A stretch of DNA of 64,000 nucleotides from Bacillus sp. ISL-55 (GTDB taxonomy: Bacteria > Bacillota > Bacilli > Bacillales > Cytobacillaceae), in the NCBI RefSeq assembly GCF_018613155.1, contig NZ_JAGGQU010000001.1, positions 125,848 through 189,847 of the forward strand, in the 5' to 3' direction. Position numbers and translations under genes: made by a program. A model generated the notes under the pieces. It made no database searches and was not told the origin of the DNA. It worked only from the letters and a program-made list of their open reading frames with translations. The first letter of the stretch is position 1, and each line of letters starts with the position of its first letter. Below are positions 35,641 through 45,985 of the stretch, in pieces.

Positions 35641-36684
35641 ATGTTGATGCAAACAGAATTTTTGGAGGAAATAGTCGACCATCTGCCTGAGGGTATGATT
35701 GTTATGGATAAAAATCGTACGATTCATTATCTTAATGAAAAAGCGGTTGACATGACCGGATGGAAACTCGGAGAGAAAGTACCTTACTGTACTTATTGCC
35801 AGGAAAGAGAGCTGGAAGAGAATGAAAATCGCTGTATCTTGACTGCTGATAATCCATTACCTTTTTTTAACTCCCATCTGGCTGTATATGAGGGACTAGA
35901 AGAATTTGAGATGTCTTTAAAAAAAATGACTATATCGGAAGAGGTATATTATGTTTTAAGGATACGGCCTCCAGTCCAGAATGAAAATAGTGAGCGGGCA
36001 CGATTCCATGAGCTGCTTGTACAAGAAACGCTGCTCGCTCAGGAGGCAGAGCGAAAAAGGATTGCCATGGAACTGCATGACCATATTGGACAAAGTGTCT
36101 ATAGCATATTTCTTGGCCTCGAGGTTATTAAACAGAACATTAGCGAAGATAAGTATCAAAATCATGTCACCAACATGGTTAATGTCATGGGCAAAACTCT
36201 GGAAGATATTAAACGCCTGACAAAAAGCCTTAGGCCTGAGATCGTTTATGACATAGGATTGGAGAAATCACTTCGGCAAGCAGTAAAGGACTGGAGAAAG
36301 CTATACCAGATAGAAATTTTTTTGGAGATGGAGCTCGATAACGAACAAAAACTGGATCGGGAAAAAGAACTCCATCTATTCAGGGTCATCCAGGAAAGCA
36401 TTACAAATTCTGTTAGACACGGCAAAGCAAGCTATTTCTCCATTCATTTAAAGACATACTATCAATATATCTTTTTTAAGTTATATGATAATGGCAATGG
36501 CTTTAATGGAGGAGGATGTAAAACGAAAGGGCTCGGTTTGAAGCATATGTACGAGCGCTGCAAAATGCTTGATGGGGACATTAAGTGGATCAGCAAGGAA
36601 GGCGGGCCTACACGGGTGGAAGGGTTTGTTTCTTTAACAAAAGCGGAAGGGGAGAGGAAAGATGAACCTAATGATTATCGATGA
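35641..36684 (+). CDS. PAS-domain sensor histidine kinase (HisKA_3 type) with cysteine motif
   Basis: A 347-aa soluble kinase. Residues 1-115 form a PAS domain carrying C50-x2-C53-x11-C65, the same spacing as the first three ligands of the oxygen-sensing cluster of staphylococcal NreB; the fourth position is Thr68. The HisKA_3 box ERKRIAMELHDHIGQ has the phospho-acceptor His146. The ATPase domain shows VIQESITNSVRHGKA (N box), LYDNGNGF (G1) and GLGLKHMYER (G2). ATG 35641 follows GAGGGA; ATG 35620 is possible. Its end overlaps the regulator gene by 23 bases. A redox or oxygen signal is inferred. Confidence 0.85.
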   Translation: MLMQTEFLEEIVDHLPEGMIVMDKNRTIHYLNEKAVDMTGWKLGEKVPYCTYCQERELEENENRCILTADNPLPFFNSHLAVYEGLEEFEMSLKKMTISEEVYYVLRIRPPVQNENSERARFHELLVQETLLAQEAERKRIAMELHDHIGQSVYSIFLGLEVIKQNISEDKYQNHVTNMVNVMGKTLEDIKRLTKSLRPEIVYDIGLEKSLRQAVKDWRKLYQIEIFLEMELDNEQKLDREKELHLFRVIQESITNSVRHGKASYFSIHLKTYYQYIFFKLYDNGNGFNGGGCKTKGLGLKHMYERCKMLDGDIKWISKEGGPTRVEGFVSLTKAEGERKDEPNDYR

Positions 36685-37288
36685 TCATGAAATCGTCCGT
36701 GATGGGCTGAGCATGCTTTTGCAGCAATCCTTTTGCATTGATGGGAGGATTTGTGCCTGCGATGGCTATGAAGCTGTTAAAGCTGCGGTTGACTTCCCTG
36801 CCGACCTTGTACTTCTGGACCTTTCGATGCCAGGCGGCCTGGATGGAATGACGACATTGGAAAGGCTTCGGAAACTCCTCCCAGACGCAAAAATAGTCAT
36901 TTTCTCAATGCATGATGATATCGGCTATCAAAAGAAGGCTTATGAAGCGGGAGCTGACGGCTATCTAATCAAGCAGCTGAAGCGCGACGATCTTATCCAA
37001 TCTCTGGATAAAATTTTAGCGAACCAAAAGGTGTTCGATACACATATATGGGAGGATGATACAGAGGGTGACCAATTCAATCTGGTTGACCTTCCGATCA
37101 CGAAGCGCGAAAAGGAAGTATTCATCCTTACGGTCAAGGGATATTCCCAGAAAGACATAGCTGAAAGGCTTGATATATCAGTCAAAACAGTGGAAAACCA
37201 TCGCCAGAAAATTGGGGAGAAGCTAGGGACACACAAGCGATATGAATGGGTAGAAACAGCACGGAAATATAATGTATTTCACCCTTAG
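36662..37288 (+). CDS. NarL/LuxR-type response regulator
   Basis: A 208-aa two-domain regulator. The receiver has DD at 7-8, phospho-acceptor Asp53 in LLDLSMPGG, and the Lys in YLIKQL. The C-terminal LuxR helix-turn-helix is ITKREKEVFILTVKGYSQKD followed by IAERLDISVKTVENHR. It overlaps the kinase gene, so the two form a cognate pair. Targets are unknown; the nearby psr operon and the kinase's cysteine motif make anaerobic or sulfur respiration a reasonable guess. Confidence 0.9.
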   Translation: MNLMIIDDHEIVRDGLSMLLQQSFCIDGRICACDGYEAVKAAVDFPADLVLLDLSMPGGLDGMTTLERLRKLLPDAKIVIFSMHDDIGYQKKAYEAGADGYLIKQLKRDDLIQSLDKILANQKVFDTHIWEDDTEGDQFNLVDLPITKREKEVFILTVKGYSQKDIAERLDISVKTVENHRQKIGEKLGTHKRYEWVETARKYNVFHP

Positions 37289-37318
37289 AAGCAGGACATA
37301 CTGATGTCTTGCTTTTTT
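37289..37318 (+). terminator. Terminator of the two-component operon
   Basis: AAGCAGGACAT and ATGTCTTGCTT pair with one G-T pair around a 4-base loop and a T run. Confidence 0.82.
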
Positions 37319-37550
37319 GTTGGTCATATATTTAAAGTGTTTAAATCTATTAGAATGATTAGAGAATTTTGCGAAATTGTCAGTGGAAGCCGTTATATCC
37401 CAGAATTCAGCTTTAATCCTGGTTGCATTCAGCTTACTATTTTTCACAATCGGTCTGAAAAAAATGAAATATGATTGATGTATACCAGTCCATATTTGGA
37501 ATGGTAATTCTTTTTATGGGGATTCTATCGAAAATTGTATTTTGTCGAGT

Positions 37551-37732
37551 TATAATAGATATTTAGAGTAAGAGTCGAAAATGATTATTGGATTGACACA
37601 AAAAGAATAAATAAAGTTACTCGGGTAAAAGCGGGTCACCTGACATTACCCGAAATTGATAAAATCATAATGGGAGAGGCAGAATCTCTGCACAACCCTA
37701 ACAATAAAGCTAAGTGAATTTTGGAGGATAAT
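37551..37732 (+). other. Possible structured leader of mutS
   Basis: A TATAAT at 37551-37556 may start a leader of about 170 bases. TCGGGTAA (37621-37628) and TTACCCGA (37646-37653) form an 8-bp stem around 17 bases, and GAGAGGCAGAATCTCT at 37674-37689 can form another short hairpin. No T run follows either and no known riboswitch class was recognised. The remainder of 37319-37550 shows nothing else. Confidence 0.3.
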
Positions 37733-40393
37733 ATGGCTGCATATACCCCTATGATCAAGCAATACCTGCAAGTGAAGGCAGATTACCAGGATGCCTTTTT
37801 ATTTTTTCGTTTGGGAGATTTTTATGAAATGTTCTTCGAGGATGCTTTAAAGGCTTCCCAGGAACTTGAGATTACACTGACAAGCAGAGAGGGCGGAGGA
37901 GAGGAACGGATTCCGATGTGCGGTGTTCCTTACCATTCCGCTCCAAACTATATTGAACAACTGATTAACAAAGGCTACAAAGTCGCTATATGTGAACAAA
38001 CAGAAGACCCGAAGACTGCTAAAGGGGTCGTTAAGCGGGAAGTTGTCCAGCTGATCACTCCGGGAACAGTAATGGAAGGTCGAGGTCTTTTAGAAAAAGA
38101 AAATAATTTTATCGCTACCGTTTCAGTATTTCCTGGAGACACATATGGGTTTGCCTGCAGTGACCTGTCGACCGGGGAAAGCAGGGCGACATTAGTTAAT
38201 GGCAGTGTCGAAGAGCTTATTAACGAACTATCGATTTCTGGAGCAAAGGAAGTTGTCATCGAAAGCACGCTTTCGCCGGAAATCCAGAAAAAGCTGAAAG
38301 AGCGTTCTATCCTGGCGCTTTCAATTGAGGATAACACCAATCTCAATGAAAGCTTTTCAGAACTTTTTGCTGATCTGGAAAATGAACAATTAAAAAACAC
38401 AGTATGCAGGTTATTCAATTACTTGTACCGAACCCAGAAGCGCAGCCTGGACCACTTACAAAAAGTATCAGTTTACAAAGTCCAGCAGTATATGAAAATA
38501 GATTATTTTTCCAAGCGGAATCTTGAACTGACAGAGACAATCCGTTCAACAGCGAAAAAGGGAACGCTTTTATGGCTGCTTGATGAAACGATGACCGCAA
38601 TGGGCGGCAGGATGCTGAAGCAGTGGATCAACAGGCCGTTGATTGACCAAGCTGAGATCAGCCGCCGTCAGGAATTGGTGCAGCTTTTTGTCGGACAGTT
38701 TTTCGAACGCCAGGAATTGCGGGAAAAGTTGAGAGAGGTATATGATCTTGAACGATTGGCTGGAAGAGTTGCTTTTGGAAATTTGAATCCAAGAGACTTG
38801 ATGCAGCTAAAGAGATCTTTATTACAGGTACCTTCACTAAAGCATATTTTGGAGAGTCTTTCCCATGAGGAAGCTGCCCGTATGGCAGACAGACTTGACC
38901 CTTGCGAGGAGGCGGCGGATCTGCTGGAACAGGCAATCGTTGATAATCCCCCGCTTTCGGTCAAAGAGGGGAACATCATCCGTGATGGCTACAATCATCA
39001 GCTTGACCAGTATCGCGATGCCAGCCGGAACGGCAAGACTTGGATTGCCATGCTTGAACGGGACGAGCGTGAGAAAACAGGCATAAGATCCTTGAAGGTC
39101 GGCTATAATCGTGTGTTTGGCTACTATATTGAAGTAACAAAAGCGAACCTCCATCTTTTGCAGGAAGGCCAGTATGAACGAAAGCAGACGTTATCAAATG
39201 CCGAACGCTTCATCACACCTGAACTGAAAGAAAAGGAAGACTTGATTCTTGCTGCGGAGGAAAAAAGTGTCGAGCTTGAATACCAGCTTTTTACCGGAAT
39301 CCGCGAGACGATCAAAGAATATATTCCAAGATTGCAGGGACTTGCCAGGGCTCTTAGTGAACTCGATGTACTCCTTGGGTTTGCAGAGCTTAGTGAACAG
39401 CGACAGTATGTAAAGCCGATGTTCTCAGCTGAGAGGAAAATCGTCCTGAAGGATGGGCGCCATCCAGTTGTCGAAAAAGTAATGGATGCCCAGGAATATG
39501 TGCCTAACGATTGCTATATGGACAATGAACGCGAAGTCCTGCTGATTACTGGACCGAATATGTCTGGTAAAAGCACATATATGCGCCAGGTTGCCTTGAC
39601 AGCGATCATGGCTCAAATTGGCTGTTTTGTCCCGGCGACCGAAGCGGTATTGCCGATATTTGACCAGGTTTTCACAAGGATTGGTGCTGCAGACGATCTA
39701 GTTTCAGGACAAAGTACCTTCATGGTCGAGATGCTTGAGGCAAAGAACGCAATTACCAATGCTACAAAGGATAGCTTGATTCTTTTTGATGAAATTGGCC
39801 GGGGCACATCCACTTATGATGGTATGGCACTCGCCCAGGCAATGATTGAATATATCCATGATAAAATAAGTGCAAAGACGCTGTTTTCGACGCACTATCA
39901 TGAAATGACTACACTTGAGAATGAACTGCAAAAATTAAAGAATGTACATGTCAGCGCAGTTGAGCAGAACGGCAAAGTGGTTTTCCTTCATAAAATCAGG
40001 GAGGGCGCAGCGGATAAGAGTTACGGTATTCATGTTGCACAGCTTGCTGAATTGCCTGCTGACCTGATAGAACGTGCTGCGGAAATCCTGCACATACTTG
40101 AACAAACAGACACACCGGCTTCACTTGGGTCTCAGAGTCAGGTTAGCTTAGACTCTGTCCGGGAAACATTGCAGCACGAGCAAGACAAACAAAGCATGAT
40201 TCAAGCAGCAGAAACAGCAGCCGCGTCTCAGTTATCATTCTTTGATGAAGAGCCTGAACAGAAGAAAACTAGTGGTGGAAGCAAAAAGGAGAAGCAGGTA
40301 CTTGACCAATTAAACGGACTTGAAATCCTGGATATGACTCCTTTGCAGGCCATGAATATTCTTTATGAACTGCAAAAGAAGCTGCGTAAGTAA
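37733..40393 (+). CDS. mutS: DNA mismatch repair protein MutS
   Basis: An 886-aa mismatch sensor. The N-terminal mismatch-binding domain has the F-x-E motif in [12 protein letters not shown], in which Phe stacks on the mismatch. The ATPase domain has Walker [14 protein letters not shown], Walker [17 protein letters not shown] and the H-loop STHYHEM. The C-terminal tail after residue 800 is a charged linker and a short helical clamp/oligomerisation end. ATG 37733 follows TTGGAGGA; the TTG at 37721 lies within that site. mutL follows after a repeat tract. Confidence 0.97.
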   Translation: MAAYTPMIKQYLQVKADYQDAFLFFRLGDFYEMFFEDALKASQELEITLTSREGGGEERIPMCGVPYHSAPNYIEQLINKGYKVAICEQTEDPKTAKGVVKREVVQLITPGTVMEGRGLLEKENNFIATVSVFPGDTYGFACSDLSTGESRATLVNGSVEELINELSISGAKEVVIESTLSPEIQKKLKERSILALSIEDNTNLNESFSELFADLENEQLKNTVCRLFNYLYRTQKRSLDHLQKVSVYKVQQYMKIDYFSKRNLELTETIRSTAKKGTLLWLLDETMTAMGGRMLKQWINRPLIDQAEISRRQELVQLFVGQFFERQELREKLREVYDLERLAGRVAFGNLNPRDLMQLKRSLLQVPSLKHILESLSHEEAARMADRLDPCEEAADLLEQAIVDNPPLSVKEGNIIRDGYNHQLDQYRDASRNGKTWIAMLERDEREKTGIRSLKVGYNRVFGYYIEVTKANLHLLQEGQYERKQTLSNAERFITPELKEKEDLILAAEEKSVELEYQLFTGIRETIKEYIPRLQGLARALSELDVLLGFAELSEQRQYVKPMFSAERKIVLKDGRHPVVEKVMDAQEYVPNDCYMDNEREVLLITGPNMSGKSTYMRQVALTAIMAQIGCFVPATEAVLPIFDQVFTRIGAADDLVSGQSTFMVEMLEAKNAITNATKDSLILFDEIGRGTSTYDGMALAQAMIEYIHDKISAKTLFSTHYHEMTTLENELQKLKNVHVSAVEQNGKVVFLHKIREGAADKSYGIHVAQLAELPADLIERAAEILHILEQTDTPASLGSQSQVSLDSVRETLQHEQDKQSMIQAAETAAASQLSFFDEEPEQKKTSGGSKKEKQVLDQLNGLEILDMTPLQAMNILYELQKKLRK

Positions 40394-40910
40394 GATTCTA
40401 TAAATCCTAAATGGGTCAGGAGCTGGGAAAAGGGTCTATAGAAAGATTCTATAAGCCTGAAGTGTAAGTAGATCGAGAAAAAGGGGCCATAGAAAGATTC
40501 TATAAGCCCAAAATGAAAGAAGATCGAGAAAAAGGTCTCATAGAAAAATTCTATAAGCCCGAAATGAAAGAAAATCGAGAAAAAGGTCTCATAGAAAGAT
40601 TCTATAAGCCCGTAATGTAAGAAGATCGAGAAAAAGGGCACATAGAAAGATTCTATAAGCCTGAAGTGTAAGTAGATCGAGAAAAAGGGCCCATAGAAAG
40701 ATTCTATAAACCCAAAATGAAAGAAGATCGAGAAAAAGGTCTCATAGAAAAATTCTATAAGCCTTAAATGAAGAAAGATCGAGAAAAAGGGCACATAGAA
40801 AGATTCTATAAGCCCAAAATGAAAGAAGATCGAGAAAAAGGTCTCATAGAAAAATTCTATAAGCAAGTAATGAAAGAAGATCGAGAAAAAGGGCTCATAG
40901 ATAGAATTAC
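40392..40910 (+). repeat. 51-bp intergenic tandem repeat, about ten copies
   Basis: Units of 51 bases carry a core ATAGAAAGATTCTATAAGCC and then a purine-rich ATCGAGAAAAAGG. Each core holds the palindrome ATAGAA-AGA-TTCTAT. Copies vary at 10-20 percent of positions in a patchwork (for example TGAAGTGTAAGT versus AAAATGAAAGAA) that suggests duplication of blocks of units. The first copy is degenerate and starts at the mutS stop. Because 51 is a multiple of 3, long spurious open frames run through it on the minus strand. Confidence 0.92.
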
Positions 40911-40962
40911 ATTGCAAAAATCCAACATTACTTGCGTATAAACAAAAGCTGGAGGTGACGGA

Positions 40963-42891
40963 ATGGCGAAAATTATACAATTAGACGATGCATTGTCAAA
41001 TAAGATTGCTGCCGGTGAGGTAGTAGAACGGCCGGCATCTGTTGTTAAGGAATTGCTGGAGAACGCGATTGATGCTAACAGTACCGTGATTGAAATTGAT
41101 CTTGAAGAGGCTGGTCTTGCCCGGATCAGGATCATAGACAATGGAGACGGGATTGAGGAAGATGACGTTCTCGTCGCCTTCCAGCGACATGCTACGAGCA
41201 AAATCAAGAATGAAAACGACTTGTTCCGAATCAGGACTCTCGGGTTCAGGGGAGAGGCGCTGCCGAGTATCGCATCCGTTTCGAGGCTTGAAATGAAAAC
41301 ATCAACAGGGATCGAAGGCAATAAAGTGGTCATCGAAGGCGGCAAGGTCGAGTCGGTCGAGAAAGCCGACAGCCGTAAAGGAACGGATATCATTATCTCA
41401 GACCTGTTTTTTAATACTCCGGCACGCCTTAAATATATGAAGACCATTCATACCGAACTTGGCAATATTACAGATGTTGTAAACCGCCTGACGCTGGCAA
41501 ATCCAGATATTTCCTTCAGACTTGTCCATAATGGCCGCCAGCTTTTAAAGACGACAGGAAATGGAGACGTCCGCCAGGTACTGGCTGCCATTTACGGTAT
41601 TAATATGGTTAAATCAATGATTCCTATTACTGGTGAATCTTTGGATTATAGAATAAGCGGCTATATATCGATGCCAGAAATCACAAGAGCATCGCGAAAC
41701 TATATCTCGACCATGATTAATGGCCGTTTTATCAAAAATTATGCGCTTGTTAAAGCGATACAAGAAGGCTATCATACATTACTCCCTATCGGCAGATATC
41801 CGGTTGTTCTTTTGAATATTGAAATGGATCCGCTCTTGATTGATGTGAACGTCCATCCATCCAAGATGGAGGTTCGGTTGAGCAAGGAGCAGGAGTTGAA
41901 TGAGTTAGTCTCAAGTGTCATAAAGAATGCTTTTAAGACGAAGGAATTGATTCCGGCTGGAATGGTTACTCAGAAGCTGGAGAAGCCGAAGTCAGAGCAA
42001 ACCTTCATGGAGCTGGATCATTTGCGTGAAGCAGAAGAAAAAGATTCTACTGTGCAATCGACTTTTGAACGCAGGCCATTTGTGGAGGAGAAGGCTGTTG
42101 AGCTAAGTAAGAGCTATAAAGCTGCTGAACCATCCCATATTTCACAGCAGGGAGCTCCTGACTGGAGGAATGCCTTTGTAGCTCAAGAAAACACGACCTT
42201 CGAGGCCACTGCACCTGTCGCTGATGAGGAACTCGTTCATGATGAACAAGAAATCCTCGAGCCAGGCATTTCTCCTGAAGCCCAGGAACCGGCAGAAGTT
42301 CAGGCTTCACGAGTCCCTCCCCTTTATCCTATTGGGCAGATGCACGGAACCTACATTCTCGCTCAGAATGAGCGGGGTTTGTATATAATTGACCAGCATG
42401 CCGCTCAGGAGAGAATCAAATATGAGTACTTCAGGGACAAGGTAGGCGAGGTGGCGACTGAGCTGCAGGAAATGCTTGTGCCAATCACTCTTGAGTATTC
42501 AGCGGATGAGTGCATTAAAATAAATGAACATCAGCATGAGCTCGAAAAAGTAGGAGTCTTTCTTGAGCCATTTGGCTACAACAGTTTCATCGTTCGATCA
42601 CATCCTCAGTGGTTCCCTCGCGGAGAGGAAAAAGATTTGATTGAAGACATGATTGAACAACTCTTGTTGATGAAGAAAGTAAATCTTAAAAAGCTTCGGG
42701 AAGAAGCAGCCATCATGATGAGCTGCAAGGCCTCAATCAAGGCTAATCACCACCTGCGAAACGACGAGATTCAGGCATTGCTCGATGAATTGCGGCGTTC
42801 ATCCGACCCGTTCACATGCCCGCATGGCCGGCCAATCATCGTTCATTATTCCACTTATGAAATGGAGAAAATGTTTAAGCGGGTAATGTGA
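40963..42891 (+). CDS. mutL: DNA mismatch repair protein MutL
   Basis: A 642-aa GHKL ATPase that couples mismatch recognition by MutS to strand removal. N-terminal motifs are [31 protein letters not shown] and [20 protein letters not shown]. The C-terminal domain contains [12 protein letters not shown], the DQHA-x2-E-x4-E endonuclease motif of MutL proteins in bacteria that lack MutH. A variable acidic linker lies at about residues 335-440. ATG 40963 follows TGGAGGTGA. Confidence 0.97.
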   Translation: MAKIIQLDDALSNKIAAGEVVERPASVVKELLENAIDANSTVIEIDLEEAGLARIRIIDNGDGIEEDDVLVAFQRHATSKIKNENDLFRIRTLGFRGEALPSIASVSRLEMKTSTGIEGNKVVIEGGKVESVEKADSRKGTDIIISDLFFNTPARLKYMKTIHTELGNITDVVNRLTLANPDISFRLVHNGRQLLKTTGNGDVRQVLAAIYGINMVKSMIPITGESLDYRISGYISMPEITRASRNYISTMINGRFIKNYALVKAIQEGYHTLLPIGRYPVVLLNIEMDPLLIDVNVHPSKMEVRLSKEQELNELVSSVIKNAFKTKELIPAGMVTQKLEKPKSEQTFMELDHLREAEEKDSTVQSTFERRPFVEEKAVELSKSYKAAEPSHISQQGAPDWRNAFVAQENTTFEATAPVADEELVHDEQEILEPGISPEAQEPAEVQASRVPPLYPIGQMHGTYILAQNERGLYIIDQHAAQERIKYEYFRDKVGEVATELQEMLVPITLEYSADECIKINEHQHELEKVGVFLEPFGYNSFIVRSHPQWFPRGEEKDLIEDMIEQLLLMKKVNLKKLREEAAIMMSCKASIKANHHLRNDEIQALLDELRRSSDPFTCPHGRPIIVHYSTYEMEKMFKRVM

Positions 42892-42915
42892 TTAGTAGAA
42901 CGCAAATGTCTTGTT

Positions 42916-42972
42916 CAGCTTCGCCAAGCATCTAGAGTAGCTAGGTGCTGGAGCTAGACAATTCTTGAAGTG
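42916..42972 (-). repeat. Dispersed Bacillus-type intergenic repeat, copy 1
   Basis: Read on the complement, CACTTCAAGAATTGTCTAGC followed by TCCAGCACCTAGC resembles the sequence at 49399-49451. Similar GAATTGTCTAGCTCCAG elements occur between genes in many Bacillus genomes. It lies between mutL and its terminator. Confidence 0.65.
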
Positions 42973-43003
42973 AAGAGTTATACTCTCTTATTCAACGAGA
43001 AGC

Positions 43004-43033
43004 AACAGTGTTCCCAATGGGGCACTGTTTTTT
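43004..43033 (+). terminator. mutL terminator
   Basis: AACAGTG and CACTGTT pair, extended inside by CCC/GGG, with a T run. It lies 112 bases after the mutL stop, separated from it by a dispersed repeat. Confidence 0.75.
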
Positions 43034-43084
43034 AATGAAAAAATTACTACAGTTGGATAAAAATTCTTTTATTTTAAATTAAAA

Positions 43085-43102
43085 TAGTGTAAAATTACAC
43101 TA
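43085..43102 (+). promoter_or_regulatory. 18-bp palindromic operator candidate
   Basis: TAGTGTAAAATTACACTA has perfect 8-base arms around AA. It lies about 55 bases upstream of a TATAAT at 43158-43163 and 80 bases before the membrane-protein gene at 43183. It looks like the site of a dimeric repressor; no specific family is assigned. Confidence 0.45.
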
Positions 43103-43182
43103 ATAGGAAATTTATTTAACATCAAATAATCTATTCATTAAATGGGTTATTAGCTCTTATAATATTCAAAGGGGGCGATATA

Positions 43183-43629
43183 TTGTTCGTATTCTCAATA
43201 TTATTTTTCATACTACCTGTAGTTGTATTGATTTTTATAGTAGCTTTTGCAGTGAAAAATAAAGAGCAAGGGGGAGAGAAAGTGGTCAGACATTTATATA
43301 CTTATCTAGTATTGTTTGCTACATTGATGATGGTCATTGGCGGAGGGGGTTCGATCTTCATGGCGACAGCTGATCTTGTCAGCCCAACAGGTTATTATCA
43401 AAGCTTTACAGAATATAAGCAGATGACGTTAAATGGAAAAATTGAAGGTTCCGAGACAGACATGACTGAGGAAGAACTTCGAAGCAATTATGACATGTAT
43501 GTTACAGAAGAAAAGGAAAGGCAAAAAGATAGAGCGGTTAATCAAATTATTAAGAGCCTGGGATTTGTAGTCATACCACTGCCCGTTTTCCTTTACTTTA
43601 ACAGGTTAAGGAAACAGTATAAAGAGTAA
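43183..43629 (+). CDS. Small membrane protein, possibly DUF5671-like
   Basis: A 148-aa protein with three hydrophobic segments: one at the N terminus (FVFSILFFILPVVVLIFIVAF), one near residues 45-70 (LVLFATLMMVIGGGGSIFMA) and one near the C terminus (SLGFVVIPLPVFLYF). A charged loop of about 60 residues separates the second and third. It starts at TTG after AAAGGGGGC. A perfect 18-bp palindrome upstream suggests repressor control. DUF5671 is a guess from layout and the function is unknown. Confidence 0.65.
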   Translation: MFVFSILFFILPVVVLIFIVAFAVKNKEQGGEKVVRHLYTYLVLFATLMMVIGGGGSIFMATADLVSPTGYYQSFTEYKQMTLNGKIEGSETDMTEEELRSNYDMYVTEEKERQKDRAVNQIIKSLGFVVIPLPVFLYFNRLRKQYKE

Positions 43630-43680
43630 GGTCTGACAGATAATGTTACCCAATCAACTTACAGATTCTAAAGCTAAAAA

Positions 43681-43712
43681 AGAAAGATTGCCAATAAACT
43701 GGCAATCTTTCT
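43681..43712. terminator. Bidirectional terminator
   Basis: AGAAAGATTGCCA and TGGCAATCTTTCT form a perfect 13-bp stem with a 6-base loop between two convergent genes, with A- and T-rich ends on both sides. Confidence 0.88.
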
Positions 43713-43719
43713 TTTGGTC

Positions 43720-44727
43720 TTATCTTACAGCAGGCTGAAGTTTATGGATATACTGCAATGCTTTACCAGTACCGATCGCTACGGATTCCAAAGGATTTGG
43801 AGCGATGTGTACAGGTACAACCATCTCACTGCCGAGCCAATCCTGAATTCCGTTCAGCAGCGCGCCGCCACCGGAAAGGATTACACCTCGGTCAACAATA
43901 TCACCGCTTAGTTCGGCAGGGCAATCCTCAAGAGTGGCACGGATTGCCTCCATGATATGAAGAAGAGATTCCTTGATTGCATCCCTTATTTCATAAGAAT
44001 TGAGTGTAACAGTCTTTGGAAGGCCTGTTACAAGGTCACGGCCACGAATATCCAGTTCCATCATTTCATGGTCAACTAGCGCGTACCCAATCTCCATCTT
44101 GATTTTTTCAGCCGTTCTTTCACCGATTAACACATTGTACTCTTTGCGGACATATTGAATAATGTCCTCGTCCAATCTGTCGCCGGCAATTCGAATCGAA
44201 TGGCAAGCAACGACACCGCCGTATGAAATGATCGCGACTTCAGTTGTGCCGCCGCCAATATCAACGACAACGTTTGCTACCGGCTCATCAACAGGCAATC
44301 CGGCGCCAATTGCTGCAGCGACTGGTTCCTCGATCAGATGTACCTTTTTTGCGCCTGCATTCCTTACTGCATCCTGGATCGCACGTCGTTCAACACTTGT
44401 TGAACCTGAAGGTGTGCAGACAACTACGTCTGGCTTACGGAGCGAGAAACCGCCCTTTTTGGCTGCTTTTTTCATGATTTGTTTCAGCATTTCGGTTGTC
44501 ACATCGAAATCAGCAATGACACCATCTTTCAAAGGGCGGATAGCGACGATTTTTCCAGGTGTCTTCCCGATCATTTCCTTCGCTTCCTTACCAACAGCAA
44601 GGACATTTTTTGTTTCAGTATCAATCGCGACGACGGAAGGCTCGTTCAATGCGACTCCTTTATTTTTACTATATACAAGAGTGTTAGCTGTTCCTAAATC
44701 AATTCCTATTTCTGTAGTTGATAACAT
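43720..44727 (-). CDS. mreBH: MreB-family rod-shape protein, MreBH-like
   Basis: A 335-aa actin-like ATPase that forms membrane-bound filaments guiding cell-wall synthesis. The phosphate-1 motif is [13 protein letters not shown], phosphate-2 is [15 protein letters not shown], and the adenosine motif is [14 protein letters not shown]. Length and sequence fit MreBH, and Mbl or MreB are the alternatives; mreB usually sits with mreCD, absent here. ATG 44727 on the minus strand has GGGTGA at seven bases. Its position between mutL and miaA is unlike B. subtilis. The 275-base gap before miaA holds the divergent promoters, not clearly resolved. Confidence 0.82.
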   Translation of the reverse strand: MLSTTEIGIDLGTANTLVYSKNKGVALNEPSVVAIDTETKNVLAVGKEAKEMIGKTPGKIVAIRPLKDGVIADFDVTTEMLKQIMKKAAKKGGFSLRKPDVVVCTPSGSTSVERRAIQDAVRNAGAKKVHLIEEPVAAAIGAGLPVDEPVANVVVDIGGGTTEVAIISYGGVVACHSIRIAGDRLDEDIIQYVRKEYNVLIGERTAEKIKMEIGYALVDHEMMELDIRGRDLVTGLPKTVTLNSYEIRDAIKESLLHIMEAIRATLEDCPAELSGDIVDRGVILSGGGALLNGIQDWLGSEMVVPVHIAPNPLESVAIGTGKALQYIHKLQPAVR

Positions 44728-45002
44728 AGTGTGTTCACCCAGTTCCCTAAAAATTATTAACCATCATAGACTTCTATTAAACTATCATGAATGTGGGGGT
44801 GAAATCTTGTTTGTTACCGAATCGTTATCTAACTGTAAAAGTTGAGGAAAATTTTTTCAAAAGATGATATAAGAGAATAATACTTGTAAAATTCGGGTAT
44901 AATGCATAGATGTTCAACTGCTTTCTATTTAATGGTAAAATAAATGTATGATGTCAGAGCAAAATTGCTGACACGCTCTATGAAAAGGCAGTGTGAAATT
45001 TT

Positions 45003-45956
45003 TTGGAACAAAAACAGAAATTGATTGTGTTAATTGGGCCGACCGCAGTTGGCAAAACAAAGCTAAGCATTGATCTTGCGAAAAAATTCAATGGTGAAAT
45101 CATCAGTGGCGACTCGATGCAAATTTACAAAGGGATGGATATTGGAACCGCAAAAATCACCCGGGAAGAAATGGAGGGAGTCCCCCACCATTTAATAGAT
45201 ATCAAAGAGCCTGATGAAAGCTTTTCAACCGCAGAATTCCAGGAACTAGTCCGCAAGAAAATTAGTGAAATAAGTTCCCGAGGAAAGATGCCAATGATTG
45301 TCGGCGGTACAGGATTGTATATCCAGTCGGTGATTTTTGATTATCATTTCACTGAAGCTCCTTCTGACCCAGTCTTCAGACGCAGCCTGGAGGAAGAAGC
45401 AGAGACAAAAGGGCAGGAATTTGTACATGGAAAATTGAAAGAGGTTGATCCTGAAAGTGCTGCAAGAATTCACCCTAACAATGTTCGCCGTGTCATCAGG
45501 GCGCTGGAAATCATCCATTGTACGGGCAAAACTGCCGGAGAACTGCAGGAGAACCAATCTCCTGAACTTTTGTATGATACAGCACTAATCGGCCTGACAA
45601 TGGATAGAGAGATGCTATACAACCGGATCAATTTCCGTGTCGACCTAATGATGGAGCAAGGTCTCCTTGATGAGGTTAAGTACTTTTACGAAAAGGGCTT
45701 AAAAGACTGCCAGTCCATCCAGGCAATCGGGTACAAAGAGCTTTATGACTACTTTGATGGCAAGGTTCCACTGGAGGAAGCAATCGAGAATTTAAAGCAA
45801 AATTCCCGTCGATATGCAAAAAGGCAGCTAACATGGTTTCGAAACAAGATGATTGTGGAATGGTTTGATATGTCAGAGTCTAAAGACGCTGAAAAAAAAT
45901 TCGCCGAAATTTCCAAGTTCATTGAAGGAAAGCTCGAGATAAAAGCGAATACATAA
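45003..45956 (+). CDS. miaA: tRNA dimethylallyltransferase MiaA
   Basis: A 317-aa enzyme that transfers a dimethylallyl group from DMAPP to N6 of A37 in tRNAs reading UNN codons, giving i6A, the substrate of MiaB encoded at 23.8 kb. The P-loop is [11 protein letters not shown], followed by [17 protein letters not shown] and the tRNA-binding [14 protein letters not shown]. The start is TTG 45003 with a modest AAGGCAG site. hfq follows 29 bases after its stop, the usual miaA-hfq pair. Confidence 0.95.
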   Translation: MEQKQKLIVLIGPTAVGKTKLSIDLAKKFNGEIISGDSMQIYKGMDIGTAKITREEMEGVPHHLIDIKEPDESFSTAEFQELVRKKISEISSRGKMPMIVGGTGLYIQSVIFDYHFTEAPSDPVFRRSLEEEAETKGQEFVHGKLKEVDPESAARIHPNNVRRVIRALEIIHCTGKTAGELQENQSPELLYDTALIGLTMDREMLYNRINFRVDLMMEQGLLDEVKYFYEKGLKDCQSIQAIGYKELYDYFDGKVPLEEAIENLKQNSRRYAKRQLTWFRNKMIVEWFDMSESKDAEKKFAEISKFIEGKLEIKANT

Positions 45957-45985
45957 TAATAGAGATAAAAGAGGAGGATCCGCCC

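Noticed and set aside
40363-40980. 205-codon open frame on the minus strand with 17-residue repeats of Phe/Ile-rich sequence
   Set aside because: It is the translation of the 51-bp tandem repeat, stays open only because 51 is divisible by 3, overlaps the ends of mutS and mutL, and has no ribosome site.
44162-44845. 227-codon plus-strand frame opposite the MreB-family gene
   Set aside because: It is antisense to a strongly conserved gene and has no independent motif.
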